Shown in pieces: positions 17,748 through 27,010 of a stretch of DNA of 56,701 nucleotides; within the stretch, counting starts at the first letter, position 1; every line of letters starts with the position of its first letter. Below the pieces are notes generated by a model that saw nothing but the letters and a program-made list of their open reading frames with translations, was not told the origin of the DNA and made no database searches. Both the position numbers and the translations under genes were made by a program. Where the stretch lies: NCBI GenBank assembly GCA_030604825.1, contig JAUVVB010000001.1:1-56701 (forward strand). Direction: 5' to 3'. This DNA is from Chloroflexota bacterium (GTDB lineage Bacteria; Chloroflexota; Dehalococcoidia; E44-bin15).

Positions 17748-18533
17748 ATGGGCGACGTGACTCTAATACGTGAGGATATTGCACAACTGGGCGAGAGTTT
17801 ACTGACACCCTTTGACGGCGACTGCCTTAAGGTTGCTTCATATGACATTAGGGTTGGTTCGCTGGTGTTCATAGCCTACCCTGAGGAAGAAGGCGGGGTA
17901 ACAGCGAATGACCTTCTTGCGATAGAGGGTAAGAACATGGTGAGCATACCGCCTGGTCAAGCTTGTGTTGTTCGAAGCTTGGAGAAAATTCAGATGCCAC
18001 TTTACATGAAGGGACATCTGTCGCTTCGCAGCTACTGGGCAACACAACTGCTGTCGTATACAGGAGGGCCCATAGACCCGGGCTACAAAGGGTTCCTCTT
18101 CTTCCCTGTCACTAACATTTCTGATTCGCCCATTTCGCTGCGCTATGGTGAACCGCTTGTTACAGCAGAGTTCGTCCGCCTAGCAACACCCGCTTCATCG
18201 CCCTTCTCCAAGGACGAGATTTTGACATTAAGAAAACCGCCGGGTGTTCCGGCTAGAAAGCCGTATGACCCAGTGAAGATGACCATTAAGATCGAGCAGT
18301 TGGATAAAAAGGCAGCTTCGTATGAACCTCTAATTGAATCCACGAGAAGAATAATGGACTCGATTGTCTTAGGTGTTGTTGCTGGCGTTGCCGCTGGCCT
18401 TATCGCCGGGTTCGCTGTTTGGTTATTTACACAGTTGCCGGGGGGAACTTTGGTGCCAGCGGCAGTCGGACTTGGTGTTGTGTTAGCACTCATAGTCGTG
18501 TTGTTAGTCGTGTTGTTAGTAAGGCAAAGATAA
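17748..18533 (+). CDS. membrane-anchored dCTP deaminase/dUTPase-fold protein
   Basis: The 261-residue protein has a dCTP-deaminase-like domain over residues 1-170. Recognisable are VASYDIRVGSLVF, the IPPGQACVVRSLEKIQMP segment, and GPIDPGYKGFLFFPVTN. Aligned by eye to E. coli Dcd, the catalytic Glu of the LEL-Y-N segment is Pro here, and the RSSLAR motif reads HLSLRS. Normal deamination is therefore doubtful. The C-terminus has two hydrophobic helices (about residues 201-223 and 230-257) separated by a short PGG turn, and ends in RQR. ATG 17748 is chosen because AGGTGA lies just upstream. It probably forms an operon with the kinase-like gene. Confidence 0.7.
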   Translation: MGDVTLIREDIAQLGESLLTPFDGDCLKVASYDIRVGSLVFIAYPEEEGGVTANDLLAIEGKNMVSIPPGQACVVRSLEKIQMPLYMKGHLSLRSYWATQLLSYTGGPIDPGYKGFLFFPVTNISDSPISLRYGEPLVTAEFVRLATPASSPFSKDEILTLRKPPGVPARKPYDPVKMTIKIEQLDKKAASYEPLIESTRRIMDSIVLGVVAGVAAGLIAGFAVWLFTQLPGGTLVPAAVGLGVVLALIVVLLVVLLVRQR

Positions 18534-18581
18534 GAATAGGAACCGCCAAGCGCCAGAGCTGTCTCACATGCTTCAAGATGA

Positions 18582-20105
18582 TCAACCCTCCCCCGCCTCG
18601 CCGCCGGAGCGAAATATCCTTACCCTTCTGCGGGGCTCCCTGCCCTTGCTCTTGGAGGCGAGGTTATAGCGCTCCGCTAGCTGGTGCTGGAGCATGCGGA
18701 TATAGGCGTTCTGGGGACTGAGCTCCACCGATTCCCTGCCCTCCATCACCCGGGCGATGGCCCGCTCCGCCTCCTCGATGGCGAAGCTGAAGGGCTCACT
18801 CGCGGTCTCCACATCGAAGATGTTGGCCAGAGCCCGCTCCATATGGGGGACTCTGTTGCCTTTGAGCACATAGATGGGAATGCCCGCCACCTCGGCATCG
18901 CGGATGGGCTGGGGCTTCCTGTGGAAGTAGCTTTTGGAGGTGATCAGCAGTTCCGCCTCCGCCACGTCATCCACCAGGCTCACCGGCAGCTCCATCCTTT
19001 TCGCTGCCTGCTCCAGCCGGCTACGATTGATGCCCAAGGGACAAACCCTTTTCTCTCTGCCAGGGGCGAGCCTCTCCGCCTTGGCCTTCTCGGGAAGGGA
19101 CATCCTCTCCCTTCTCACCTCGGCGCTCTCGTCCAGCCAGCGAAGCTCGGGGTGAGTGGGGCGCCCCCTGAGCAGGGAATCGACTACCGAGGTGACGTCG
19201 GAGTGGATGGCCACGTGATCCCAGTCCTGAATCTCCACCACGATATCGAAGGTGGGGGGTACCTTCCGCTCCAGAATGGATTTCCGGGTTCCCCGCCTCT
19301 TTGCCTCCTCATCCCCCAGGGTAACCGTCTGGATGCCGCCAACCAGGTCGGAGAGGGTGGGGTTCAGGATCAGGTTCTCCAGGGTGTTTCCGTGGGCGGT
19401 GGCCACCAGCTGAACGCCCCTCTCGGCGATGGTGCGAGCCGCCTGTGCCTCAAGCTCGGTGCCGATCTCATCGATGACGATCACCTCGGGCATGTGGTTC
19501 TCCACCCCCTCGATCATCACCGCATGCTGAAGCTGGGGGGATGGCACCTGCATCCTTCGGGCATGGCCGATGGCAGGATGGGGGATATCGCCGTCGCCGG
19601 CGATCTCGTTGGAGGTATCGACGATGATGACGCGCTTCTTCAGCTCGTCGGCGAGCACCCGAGCCACCTCGCGGAGCATGGTGGTCTTCCCCACCCCCGG
19701 CCGGCCCAAAAGGAGGATGCTCTTGCCGGAGCGGATCAGGTCCTCGATGATGCCAATGGTGCCGAAGACTGCCCTGCCCACGCGCAGGGTCAGGCCCACG
19801 ATGCGCCCCTCCCGGTTTCTGATGGCCGAGATGCGATGAAGGGTGCGGGCGATGCCAGCACGATTATCGCCGCTGAAGGCACCAATGCGGGAAACCACAT
19901 GTTCGATATCCTCAGCGGTGATCTCCTTGTCGCTGAGCACCACCTCCCGGCCGGGATAACGAGACTCAGGCAGCCGCCCCAGGTCCATGACTACCTCGAG
20001 GAGTTCGCTCCTGTCCTCCCTCTCCATCAAAGGCTGGGCGATGTGGGGGGGTAACCTCTCCAGCAAGGCATCCAGGTCGTCGGTGATCCTCTTACGCATC
20101 TCCAT
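18582..20105 (-). CDS. R3H domain AAA ATPase (Ycf45/SpoIIIAA-like)
   Basis: The 507-residue protein has a central ATPase domain with Walker [12 protein letters not shown] near residue 138 and Walker [10 protein letters not shown] near 206. The [20 protein letters not shown] segment follows. A C-terminal R3H-type motif (RMLQH, R-x3-H) suggests single-stranded nucleic acid binding. The family includes the plastid Ycf45 proteins and resembles SpoIIIAA. Its precise role is unknown. It lies just upstream of where native tmk should start, and its own start overlaps closely with the GNAT-like gene end (2-base gap). Confidence 0.85.
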   Translation of the reverse strand: MEMRKRITDDLDALLERLPPHIAQPLMEREDRSELLEVVMDLGRLPESRYPGREVVLSDKEITAEDIEHVVSRIGAFSGDNRAGIARTLHRISAIRNREGRIVGLTLRVGRAVFGTIGIIEDLIRSGKSILLLGRPGVGKTTMLREVARVLADELKKRVIIVDTSNEIAGDGDIPHPAIGHARRMQVPSPQLQHAVMIEGVENHMPEVIVIDEIGTELEAQAARTIAERGVQLVATAHGNTLENLILNPTLSDLVGGIQTVTLGDEEAKRRGTRKSILERKVPPTFDIVVEIQDWDHVAIHSDVTSVVDSLLRGRPTHPELRWLDESAEVRRERMSLPEKAKAERLAPGREKRVCPLGINRSRLEQAAKRMELPVSLVDDVAEAELLITSKSYFHRKPQPIRDAEVAGIPIYVLKGNRVPHMERALANIFDVETASEPFSFAIEEAERAIARVMEGRESVELSPQNAYIRMLQHQLAERYNLASKSKGREPRRRVRIFRSGGEAGEG

Positions 20106-20107
20106 CC

Positions 20108-21028
20108 TCAGCGTACCTCCGCAGCGGCATAATGTGGTTCCTTTACCCTCAAGGCGGTCTCCTTCACCAGGGCAGAGTGCTGGGCCACCTCCTCAAACCC
20201 ATGCCTTCCCAGAAGCCCCAGAAGCTGCCCCTGAAAGGCCGAAGCAATGCAGAAAAGGGGGGACTTGCCACTGAGGCAAGCCAAGGCCCAGGTGACCAGC
20301 ATCTCCAGCCTAGCTTCCTCCGAGGGATGACCCATCACCTCGAAAAAGCCCACCCTTCCGGCAGCACCGATTCGCAGCCAGCCCACCACGCTGCCCTCCT
20401 TGTCGAGGACGAGCTCCCTTTGCTTTAGCCCCAGGCTCCTATCCCTGCTTTCCCGCCATTCCTCAAGGGCCATCCCTTCAGCGGTGCGCACCGAGATGGG
20501 GACGGCAGCGCTATATAGCTCAAAGAGGGGGTAATCATCGTCCTCAGACCTGGGGCGAAGGCTATAGGGCTGAGGGAATGTCACCGCTACGCGCCCGATA
20601 TCCCCCGGATGACGGTACAGGAAATCCAGCCCATAGGGGGAAAAGCCGGCGCGCCTTGCCCCATCAATGAGGGGGCTATCGGCGGGAAGGCGAAGGAAAA
20701 TCCTCCTTGCCCCCTGCCGGGCAGCAAAAGCGCTCACCCTGTCCAGGAGGGCGAGGCAACGCTCCCCATCGCTCGCCTGAAGATGGTCGATCTGCCAGGC
20801 GGCGGGACCGGAGCAGCTCCTGACCGAGATGAGACTCTGGATGCGACCTTGCTGCGATGAGACCCAGGTGTATCGCCTCCCCCGTAAGGGAAGCCAGTGC
20901 TCAAGCAGAGCCCTTGGCGAAAGAAGGCTTCGTCTTTCCAGCCCATCCCTGGTTTTTGCCTGGTTAGGGGACTTTGGCGGAAGCAAAAGGAGGGATATGA
21001 GGTCTATGGGATAAAGGGAACGAATCAT
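20108..21028 (-). CDS. GNAT-like N-acetyltransferase-fold protein
   Basis: The 306-residue protein has two alpha/beta parts. The first (residues 60-130) has [47 protein letters not shown], which looks like the second half of a GNAT fold. The second (170-295) repeats the theme with [15 protein letters not shown] and [16 protein letters not shown] clear acetyl-CoA loop (R/Q-x2-G-x-G/A) is not obvious, so the substrate and even the activity are uncertain. It overlaps pdxT by 4 bases and precedes the R3H ATPase gene in the same transcript. Confidence 0.6.
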   Translation of the reverse strand: MIRSLYPIDLISLLLLPPKSPNQAKTRDGLERRSLLSPRALLEHWLPLRGRRYTWVSSQQGRIQSLISVRSCSGPAAWQIDHLQASDGERCLALLDRVSAFAARQGARRIFLRLPADSPLIDGARRAGFSPYGLDFLYRHPGDIGRVAVTFPQPYSLRPRSEDDDYPLFELYSAAVPISVRTAEGMALEEWRESRDRSLGLKQRELVLDKEGSVVGWLRIGAAGRVGFFEVMGHPSEEARLEMLVTWALACLSGKSPLFCIASAFQGQLLGLLGRHGFEEVAQHSALVKETALRVKEPHYAAAEVR

Positions 21029-21612
21029 CTCTCTACATCACCGCGGACAATGCCCAAGAAGTAGCTATGAAGCCTGAGGTCGTTGGTCAACTCGGGATGG
21101 AAGGCCAGGGCCACCATTTTGCCCTGCCTGGCGGCAATGCCGGTGCCATCGGGCAGCCGAGCCAGGATTTCCACCCCGTCCCCCACCCTTTCGATAAAGG
21201 GCGCCCGAATGAAAACGGCATGAAAGGGAGGGGCACCAATAACGGGGATCTCAAGGTCCGTTTCGAAGCTATCCACCTGCCGGCCAAAGGCGTTTCGCCT
21301 CACATCCATATCCATCGCTCCCAGGGGCTCCAGGTTCAACCCCAAAACTCGCCTCGCCAAAAGGATCATGCCAGCACAGGTCCCCATTATAGGAAAGCCT
21401 TGGCCGGCAAGCTTCCTCACCGGCTCCAGGAGCCTGAATTCCTGCATCAACCAGCCGATGGTGGTGCTCTCCCCACCGGGGATGATGAGCCCATCCAGCT
21501 TCCTCAGCTCCTGGCGCAATCTGACAGGGAAGGCCTCCACCCCAAGGCGGCGAAGCAAGGCAATATGCTCCACAAAGGCGCCCTGCAGGGCAAGAACGCC
21601 GATCCTTTCCAT
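21025..21612 (-). CDS. pdxT: pyridoxal 5'-phosphate synthase glutaminase subunit
   Basis: PdxT hydrolyses glutamine and passes ammonia to PdxS. IGVLALQGAFVEHIALLRRLG is at the N-terminus, the oxyanion-type LIIPGGESTTIGWLM follows, GTCAGMILLA carries the catalytic Cys, and ALAFHPELTNDLRLH carries the His-Glu pair. The length of 195 residues is normal. One base separates it from the pdxS stop. Confidence 0.95.
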   Translation of the reverse strand: MERIGVLALQGAFVEHIALLRRLGVEAFPVRLRQELRKLDGLIIPGGESTTIGWLMQEFRLLEPVRKLAGQGFPIMGTCAGMILLARRVLGLNLEPLGAMDMDVRRNAFGRQVDSFETDLEIPVIGAPPFHAVFIRAPFIERVGDGVEILARLPDGTGIAARQGKMVALAFHPELTNDLRLHSYFLGIVRGDVER

Positions 21613-21613
21613 G

Positions 21614-22495
21614 CTACCACCCTCTGGGAGCCAAAAGCTCCTCGGGGGGGATGGCCTTTATATCCAGGCCCGCCATTGCCGCTCCCAGGCCCTTGGAGAC
21701 CTCGGCGATTATCTCCGGGTTGTGATAATGGGTGGTGGCTTTAACAATGGCCCTTGCCACTTTCTCCGGGTCGCTGGCCTTGAAGATCCCGGAGCCGACG
21801 AAGACCCCTTCAGCGCCGAGCTGCATCATCAGCGCGGCATCTGCCGGAGTAGCCACCCCGCCAGCGGCGAAGTTCACCACCGGCAACCTCCCTGTCTTGT
21901 GCACCTCCATCACCGGCTCCAGGGGAGCGCCCAGGGCTTTGGCCTCGGCAACCAGCTCGTCGGTGGTCATGCCCTGAATCCTGCGGATGCCGGCCATAAC
22001 TGCCCTCATGTGCCTCACCGCCTCCACGATGTTTCCCGTGCCTGCCTCCCCCTTGGTCCTGATCATCGCCGCCCCCTCAGCGATGCGCCTAAGCGCCTCG
22101 CCCAGGTCACGACAGCCGCAGACAAAGGGGACATTGAAATCGTGCTTCCAGATGTGGTGGCTCTCATCGGCGGGGGTGAGCACCTCGGACTCATCGACGA
22201 AGTCCACCCCCAGGGACTCCAGAACCTGAGCCTCTACGAAGTGCCCGATGCGGCATTTGGCCATCATCGGGATCGAGACCGCCTCTATGATGGCCACGAT
22301 TATGCTTGGGTCCGCCATGCGGGCCACCCCTCCCGCAGCCCTGATGTCCGCAGGTACCCTTTCCAGGGCCATCACGGCGCAGGCCCCGGCCTCCTCGGCG
22401 ATCTTCGCCTGCTCCGGGGTGACCACATCCATGATCACTCCCCCCTTTAGCATCCGGGCAAGACCGGCTTTTACCGTCCAAGTCCCTTTCTGCAT
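21614..22495 (-). CDS. pdxS: pyridoxal 5'-phosphate synthase lyase subunit
   Basis: PdxS builds PLP from ribose 5-phosphate, glyceraldehyde 3-phosphate and ammonia. The family core is clear: [36 protein letters not shown], a MADPSII segment, [16 protein letters not shown] and the [21 protein letters not shown] phosphate site. Lys residues in the two active-site strands are present. The ATG at 22495 ([11 protein letters not shown]) follows AAGGAGAGG and gives 293 residues; the longer frame to 22567 enters the promoter. Confidence 0.97.
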   Translation of the reverse strand: MQKGTWTVKAGLARMLKGGVIMDVVTPEQAKIAEEAGACAVMALERVPADIRAAGGVARMADPSIIVAIIEAVSIPMMAKCRIGHFVEAQVLESLGVDFVDESEVLTPADESHHIWKHDFNVPFVCGCRDLGEALRRIAEGAAMIRTKGEAGTGNIVEAVRHMRAVMAGIRRIQGMTTDELVAEAKALGAPLEPVMEVHKTGRLPVVNFAAGGVATPADAALMMQLGAEGVFVGSGIFKASDPEKVARAIVKATTHYHNPEIIAEVSKGLGAAMAGLDIKAIPPEELLAPRGW

Positions 22496-22538
22496 CGCCT
22501 CTCCTTCCCCCAACCAAGTCACAACTTTACATATCAAT

Positions 22539-22567
22539 ATTCTACTATCGAAGCTTCGAAAAGGCAA
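22539..22567 (-). promoter_or_regulatory. pdxS promoter with palindrome in the spacer
   Basis: On the minus strand TTGCCT (22567-22562), a 17-nt spacer and TAGAAT (22544-22539) form a good promoter. The spacer holds TCGAAGCTTCGA (22559-22548), a perfect 12-bp palindrome, well placed to be an operator. Confidence 0.6.
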
Positions 22568-22616
22568 GCATTGACCTCCCGGGGATAGCCAGGGGGCTTA
22601 ATAAATAGAGGGGCGG

Positions 22617-23867
22617 TTACCGACCTCGAAGCACCTCGGGGACATCGGTTTCGGTAGTGATCACCCCTTCGATGAGCAGATCAGCAATCTCGTCGTCGGA
22701 GAGCCCCAGGATCTGCTTATAAACGTATTCATTATCCTCACCCAGGCAAGGGCCCGCCTTCTTTATGTCACAGGGGGTCTGGGAAAGCCGGTAAGCAGGG
22801 GAATTATAGGCATGGGTGCCGATCACCCTATGCTCCAGAAACCTGAAGTGCTCCCGGTGCTTCAGCTGCGGGTCAGCGAACAGGTCCTCGCAGGTCTGCA
22901 CCACACCAGCGGGCACCCCGGCATGCTGCATCATGGCCATGACCTGCTCCTCCATATAGTTCCTGGTCCACTCCCCGATCAGCCTTTCCAGCTCATCCTC
23001 GTTCTGCTTCCTGGCAAGCAGGATGGCAAATCTGGGCTCCCTGGTCCATGCTGGATTTCCCAGCACGGCGCAGAAGGAGCGCCACTGCTCTTCATTGGCT
23101 ACGGCGATGGCGATCCAGCGATCATCCCCTTTGCAGGGAAAGAGTCCATGGGGTGCCATATAGGGGTCCCGGTTTCCCATGCGCTGGGCGATGCGCCCGT
23201 TTACCATGTAATCCAAAATAACGGGCGCCAGGAAGCTAACCCCCGCCTCCACCTGCGACTGGTCTAGGTACATCCCCTTTCCCATCCTCCGCCTGTAGAG
23301 GAGGGCGCCGATAAGGGCGCAGGCCAAATACCAGGGGGCGACGAAATCGCTGTAGTTGTTAAACAGGGGAAGGGGCTCTCTATCGGGCCAGCCAACCAGA
23401 TGGCAGTAGCCAGCGTAGGCGGTGCCGAAAAAGCCATAGCCGGCAAACTTGGCATAAGGCCCCTGCTGACCCATCTGGCAGGTTGAGTAGTAGATGATGT
23501 CCGGCTTTATCTTTTTGCAACTTTCATAGTCCAGCCCCCACTTGGCCATGGTTCCGGGGGTCATGCCATCGGTGACGATATCGGCCCACGCCACCAGCTT
23601 CCTGGCGATCTCCCGCCCCTTGGGCATGTTCAGGTCCAGGGCGATGCTATATTTGTTGGTGTTATAGGCAGCGGCGAAGGCGCTGCGGTCGATTCCGGAG
23701 ACGAAATCCTTAAACGGCCCCACCGTTCTCAAGGTATCGGGGTATCTATGGCATTCGATGCGAACCACGGTAGCCCCATGCTCCGCTAGCTCCCTGGCAA
23801 TCTGAGGGCCAACCCCCACCCAGGAGAAATCGGCAACCTTAATCCCTTCAAATACCTGCTTTGACAT
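22617..23867 (-). CDS. CaiB/BaiF (family III) CoA-transferase, Asp-bearing subunit
   Basis: The 416-residue protein is a formyl-CoA-transferase-type enzyme that moves CoA between acyl carboxylates. VADFSWVGVGPQIARELAEHGATVVRIE is the typical N-terminus, and WADIVTDGMTPGTMAKWGLDYE follows. NNYSDFVAPWYLA has an Asp at about the catalytic position. A KGDDRWIAIAVANEEQWRSFC segment lies after it. It is 13 bases downstream of a second, frameshifted homologue that lacks this Asp; the two look like the subunits of one heteromeric transferase. The acid substrate cannot be read from sequence. Confidence 0.85.
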   Translation of the reverse strand: MSKQVFEGIKVADFSWVGVGPQIARELAEHGATVVRIECHRYPDTLRTVGPFKDFVSGIDRSAFAAAYNTNKYSIALDLNMPKGREIARKLVAWADIVTDGMTPGTMAKWGLDYESCKKIKPDIIYYSTCQMGQQGPYAKFAGYGFFGTAYAGYCHLVGWPDREPLPLFNNYSDFVAPWYLACALIGALLYRRRMGKGMYLDQSQVEAGVSFLAPVILDYMVNGRIAQRMGNRDPYMAPHGLFPCKGDDRWIAIAVANEEQWRSFCAVLGNPAWTREPRFAILLARKQNEDELERLIGEWTRNYMEEQVMAMMQHAGVPAGVVQTCEDLFADPQLKHREHFRFLEHRVIGTHAYNSPAYRLSQTPCDIKKAGPCLGEDNEYVYKQILGLSDDEIADLLIEGVITTETDVPEVLRGR

Positions 23868-23880
23868 GCTTTTCCTCCCC

Positions 23881-25155
23881 TCAGATCACCCCGTTGGCCT
23901 GCAGAAGGGCCATTTGCTCCGAGGAGATGCCCAGTTCCTTCGTATAGACCTCCTGGTTATGCTCCCCAATGAGGGGGGCACGCCGCTGGGGCTTATAGGG
24001 AGGGAGCTCGCTCATTTTGATAGGCCAACCGGGGTAGGTTATAGCCTCGCCCAGTTCGGGGTGCTCCACATCCACCCAGAATTTTCTGAAGGCAAGCTGG
24101 GGGCTTTCCACTATCTCCTTGGGAGTATTAACCGGGATGAGGAGGATTGCCTTCCTCACCGCCTCATCGAATAGCTCCGCCTTGGTCTTGGTGAGCAGGA
24201 ACTCGCCCAAAAGCTTTTCATTACGATCGACTTCTTCCTGGCTAACAGTGGCCATATCCAGCATAGCCCAATCATAGTCCTTGAGCTCCAACATCATCCC
24301 ATCCCGGTTGGCCATCTCCACCAGGGCCTTTGAGGAGGCTACCACGCCAGCCTGAGCCCCTCCTGCAAGCTGAGCGAACACATAGCCATCCTTGCAGGGG
24401 TAGATGAGGCGGGCGAAAAGGGGGCCGGGAGGGGTGGGCCTGGGGACAAAGACCTTGGGCCCGGTAGCCCGATAATTGATCCTGTAGATGTCCCAGATCT
24501 CAGCGGCGTTCATCAGGGTCAACACCACCGCCTGCTGGATGGATACGTCTACCCATTGTCCCTCTCCCGTCAGCTCCCGGTGGTAAAGGGCTATCATGGA
24601 GCCCAGGGCACCATGGAGCCCCCCCCAGGAAAAAGGCCTGGGGGGAGCTTATGCGGTTAGGCGGGCGGTCAGGCTCGCCATAGAGGCGCACCATTCCCCC
24701 CATGGCCACGCTTACCAGGTCAGTGACCTGGTAGTGAGCATAGGGGCCAGCCTGGCCGAAGGGGGTGATGGATGTCATGATGATGCCAGGGTTGATCCCC
24801 GCGAGCGCCTCATAGCCCAAGCCCAGGCTTTCCATATGCCCCGGCGCAAAGGATTCGACCACGAAATCGGCGGTCTCGACCAGCCGCCTGAAGATCTCCC
24901 TGCCATCGGGGGTTTCGATGTTCAGGGTTATCCCCCGCTTGTTCAGGTTGGTGAAGAACCAGTAAAGGCTCCTCTGGGGTGGGGGATATCCTTATGGAAC
25001 GGGCCGATGTTTCTGGCGGGGTCTCCACCAGGCCTTTCGACCTTGATCACATCGGCGCCAAGGTCGCTCAGGATCTTGGCACACAAAAGCCCCTTCTCAT
25101 CGGCTAGGTCCAGAACTCGATAGCCTGCCAAGCAAGAATCCTGTGGCGCATCCAT
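23881..25155 (-). pseudogene. CaiB/BaiF CoA-transferase with two homopolymer frameshifts
   Basis: Three frames together give a complete family III CoA-transferase of about 424 residues. Frame one runs from ATG 25155 (YRVLDLADEKGLLCAKILSDLGADVIKVERPGG) to a break near 24978. Frame two (RSLYWFFTNLNKRGITLNIE to SSPQAFFLGG) ends at a run of eight C residues (24619-24626). Frame three (LHGALGSMIALYHRELTGEG) reaches 23881. One base added to the G-run near 24976 and one removed from the C-run restores the whole protein. The cause may be sequencing error or real decay. The catalytic Asp position reads SSPQAFF, with no Asp. Confidence 0.85.
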
Positions 25156-25304
25156 AGCATCACCCCCGGAATTCGTCGCTAGCCTCTAGGCTGAAGACAA
25201 GCCGCCCTTATCGTTTCGCCATGTTATTATTACCCCATAGCCCCTGTCAAGGGGGGCATATCGCCACCGACTTCGTTCCCAGACCCTTTGAAAGCTACCT
25301 CAGC

Positions 25305-25333
25305 TTGCCTGTTGACCCCGATGGTGATAGAAT
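25305..25333 (+). promoter_or_regulatory. promoter of the phosphoesterase-channel-RCK gene group
   Basis: TTGCCT (25305-25310), a 17-nt spacer and TAGAAT (25328-25333) repeat exactly the hexamers of the pdxS promoter. The predicted start near 25340 lies just before the GTG at 25351. Confidence 0.6.
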
Positions 25334-25350
25334 TTCACCGAGGTAAAGGG

Positions 25351-25902
25351 GTGAAAATAGGCCTCCTTTCCGATACCCATATCCCCGTTGGTGGGGAGAG
25401 GCTTCCTCCCCAGGTTATGCACGCCTTTAGTGGCGTTGACCTCATCCTTCATGCCGGCGACATCTACACCTCCTCGGTGCTCGATGAGCTGGAAGAACTG
25501 GCCCCGGTGCTTGCCGCTCAGGGAAATGGCGACCTTGGGCTCAGCGAGCCACGGCTCAAGGATAGCCACCTCCTCACCGTGGAGGGGATGCGCCTGGGAC
25601 TGGTTCACTGCCTTGAGCTCCCCTGGATAACCCCGGAGAGGGTATTCGGCGGCGGTGTCGATATCGTGGTCTTTGGCGATACCCATGTGGCCACCGTGGA
25701 AAGATATGGCCGCACCCTGCTGATAAATCCGGGGAGCCCCACATTCCCCAACAACTGGGAAAGGCAGCTGGGAACGGTAGCCATCCTGGAGATCCATAAC
25801 GGGAAGGCGGAAGCCTTCATCCTCGATTTGAAGGAGAAAAACCTTGACCGATTGACAACTGGTCCTCAGGGGAGTAAAATTCCGCCCACTGAAGGAAGGT
25901 GA
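25351..25902 (+). CDS. YfcE/MJ0936-type metallophosphoesterase
   Basis: This small calcineurin-like phosphoesterase has the motifs KIGLLSDTHIP (D-x-H), ILHAGDIYTS (GD), AQGNGDLG in place of GNHD/GNCD, and FGDTHVATVERYG (GH-type) followed by LINPGSPTFPN. Related enzymes cleave phosphodiesters or phosphomonoesters with two metal ions. The GTG at 25351 gives MKIGLLSDTH and about 183 residues, the usual start; the open frame back to 25288 would include the promoter. The stop overlaps the possible GTG start of the channel gene. Confidence 0.85.
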   Translation: MKIGLLSDTHIPVGGERLPPQVMHAFSGVDLILHAGDIYTSSVLDELEELAPVLAAQGNGDLGLSEPRLKDSHLLTVEGMRLGLVHCLELPWITPERVFGGGVDIVVFGDTHVATVERYGRTLLINPGSPTFPNNWERQLGTVAILEIHNGKAEAFILDLKEKNLDRLTTGPQGSKIPPTEGR

Positions 25903-26489
25903 GGTGCTCAAACATGGAGGAAAAGCCTTTCGAAGAGTTGCCCCCAATTCGGCCAGGGGAAAGGGTGCTGCGAAGAAGGAGGGAGCCGCGAAGGCGGCTG
26001 CGCCTGGCCCCCAATGCCCCGATGCTCCTTAGAGTGCTGAGAGACATAGTTACCAGGACGCCCTTTATACCCATGCTTTCCATCGTGGTGGCCCTTTGGT
26101 TGCTCTTCTCCACCGGCTTCTATTTTGCCGAGCATGGAGCCATCGGCTCAGGGATAAACCACTATAGTGAGGCCCTGTGGTGGGGGGTAGTAGCGATGAC
26201 AACAATGGGGACAGCTCCTATGCCTGTAAGCGGGGCTGGGCAGATAGTCGGAGCTATATGGGCGATCCTGGGGTGCATAATTTTCTATGGGGCGATCATC
26301 GCCAGCGTCACCGCCTATTTCTTGCTGCCGCGGCGACGCCCCACCAGACTGATCATCTCCACGGTGCAGTATAACCTGGAAAGGCTGGAGGACCTTTCCC
26401 TGGAGGAGCTGGAGACCCTTAAAGATGTCACCGATGGGCTTATCGATGCCCAGATAGGAAGGACTAAAAGGGAGCCATCTGCGGGATGA
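25899..26489 (+). CDS. two-helix potassium-channel-like protein with an unusual filter
   Basis: A basic N-terminal tail (residues 1-48) is followed by a first membrane helix (about 55-80, PMLSIVVALWLLFSTGFYF), a pore helix (EALWWGVVAMTTM), a filter region and a second helix (VGAIWAILGCIIFYGAIIASVTAYFLL). The filter reads TTMGTAPMP, where K+ channels have T-x-GYGD. The C-terminal tail is a charged helix. RCK genes lie three genes downstream, which supports a channel role, but ion selectivity may differ. The start is GTG 25899 overlapping the previous stop, or ATG 25914 (MEEKPFEEL). Confidence 0.75.
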   Translation: MRCSNMEEKPFEELPPIRPGERVLRRRREPRRRLRLAPNAPMLLRVLRDIVTRTPFIPMLSIVVALWLLFSTGFYFAEHGAIGSGINHYSEALWWGVVAMTTMGTAPMPVSGAGQIVGAIWAILGCIIFYGAIIASVTAYFLLPRRRPTRLIISTVQYNLERLEDLSLEELETLKDVTDGLIDAQIGRTKREPSAG

Positions 26490-26575
26490 TCCACAATCTT
26501 GGCAATGCCATTGCAGAAATTGGCGGCAGCGATTATAATGTGCCCCTTGAAGGGAAGGTTTTGGGGGATTAGCCC

Positions 26576-27010
26576 ATGGAAGCAACCAAGGTTTTGGTGC
26601 CAGTGAACGGGGGGAGGGTGGATCAGGATACCATTAGAATGGCCTGCACCATGGCCAAGCGGGGGAAAGGGAAGGTTTACGTGGTCTATGTGATCCAGGT
26701 GAAACGCGCCCTCCCCCTGGATGCAGAGATCGAGCCGGAAACGGGGAAGGGGGAGGAGGTACTGAAAAGGGCGGAGCGCGTTGCCCTTGAGATGGACTGC
26801 GATATAGAAACGGATCTGCTTCAGGCACGGGAGGTGGGCCCGGCGATAGTGGATGAGGCGGTGGAACGGGGGGTGGATTTGATCGTCATGGGAATGCCCT
26901 ATAAAAAGCGCTTCGGCGACTTCGACCTGGGGAGCGCTGTGCCCTACGTGCTCAAGAATGCACCATGCCAGGTCTTACTTTGGCGAGAACAAATAGGTGA
27001 GGAAGCGTGA
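26576..27010 (+). CDS. universal stress protein (UspA family)
   Basis: The 144-residue protein has the Usp fold: KVLVPVNGGRVDQDTIRMACTMAKRGKGKVYVVYVI, a middle AERVALEMDCDIETDLLQAREVG, and VDLIVMGMPYKKRFGDFDLGSAVPYVLKNAPCQVLLW. The ATP-loop G-2x-G-9x-G(S/T) is only partly kept, because the second Gly is replaced, so nucleotide binding is uncertain. It sits between a channel gene and two RCK genes, and overlaps the first RCK gene by 4 bases, which suggests a regulatory part in ion transport. Confidence 0.85.
   Translation: MEATKVLVPVNGGRVDQDTIRMACTMAKRGKGKVYVVYVIQVKRALPLDAEIEPETGKGEEVLKRAERVALEMDCDIETDLLQAREVGPAIVDEAVERGVDLIVMGMPYKKRFGDFDLGSAVPYVLKNAPCQVLLWREQIGEEA

Larger units (their letters stand above)
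16504..18560. mobile_element. AT-richer nucleotide-gene island replacing the start of tmk
   Basis: The segment between the truncated tmk (ending about 16500) and the R3H ATPase stop (18582) is clearly richer in A and T than both flanks. It holds one leftward and two rightward genes, all with folds of deoxynucleotide metabolism. The first 250 or so bases of tmk are gone. No integrase, transposase or clear target-site duplication is visible, so the mechanism may be homologous or illegitimate recombination. The right edge (18534-18581) is approximate. Confidence 0.7.

Noticed and set aside
18684-20054. Long open frame on the plus strand opposite the R3H ATPase gene
   Set aside because: It is a shadow of a GC-rich gene: composition is His/Gly/Pro-rich, there is no family motif, and the minus strand encodes clear Walker motifs.
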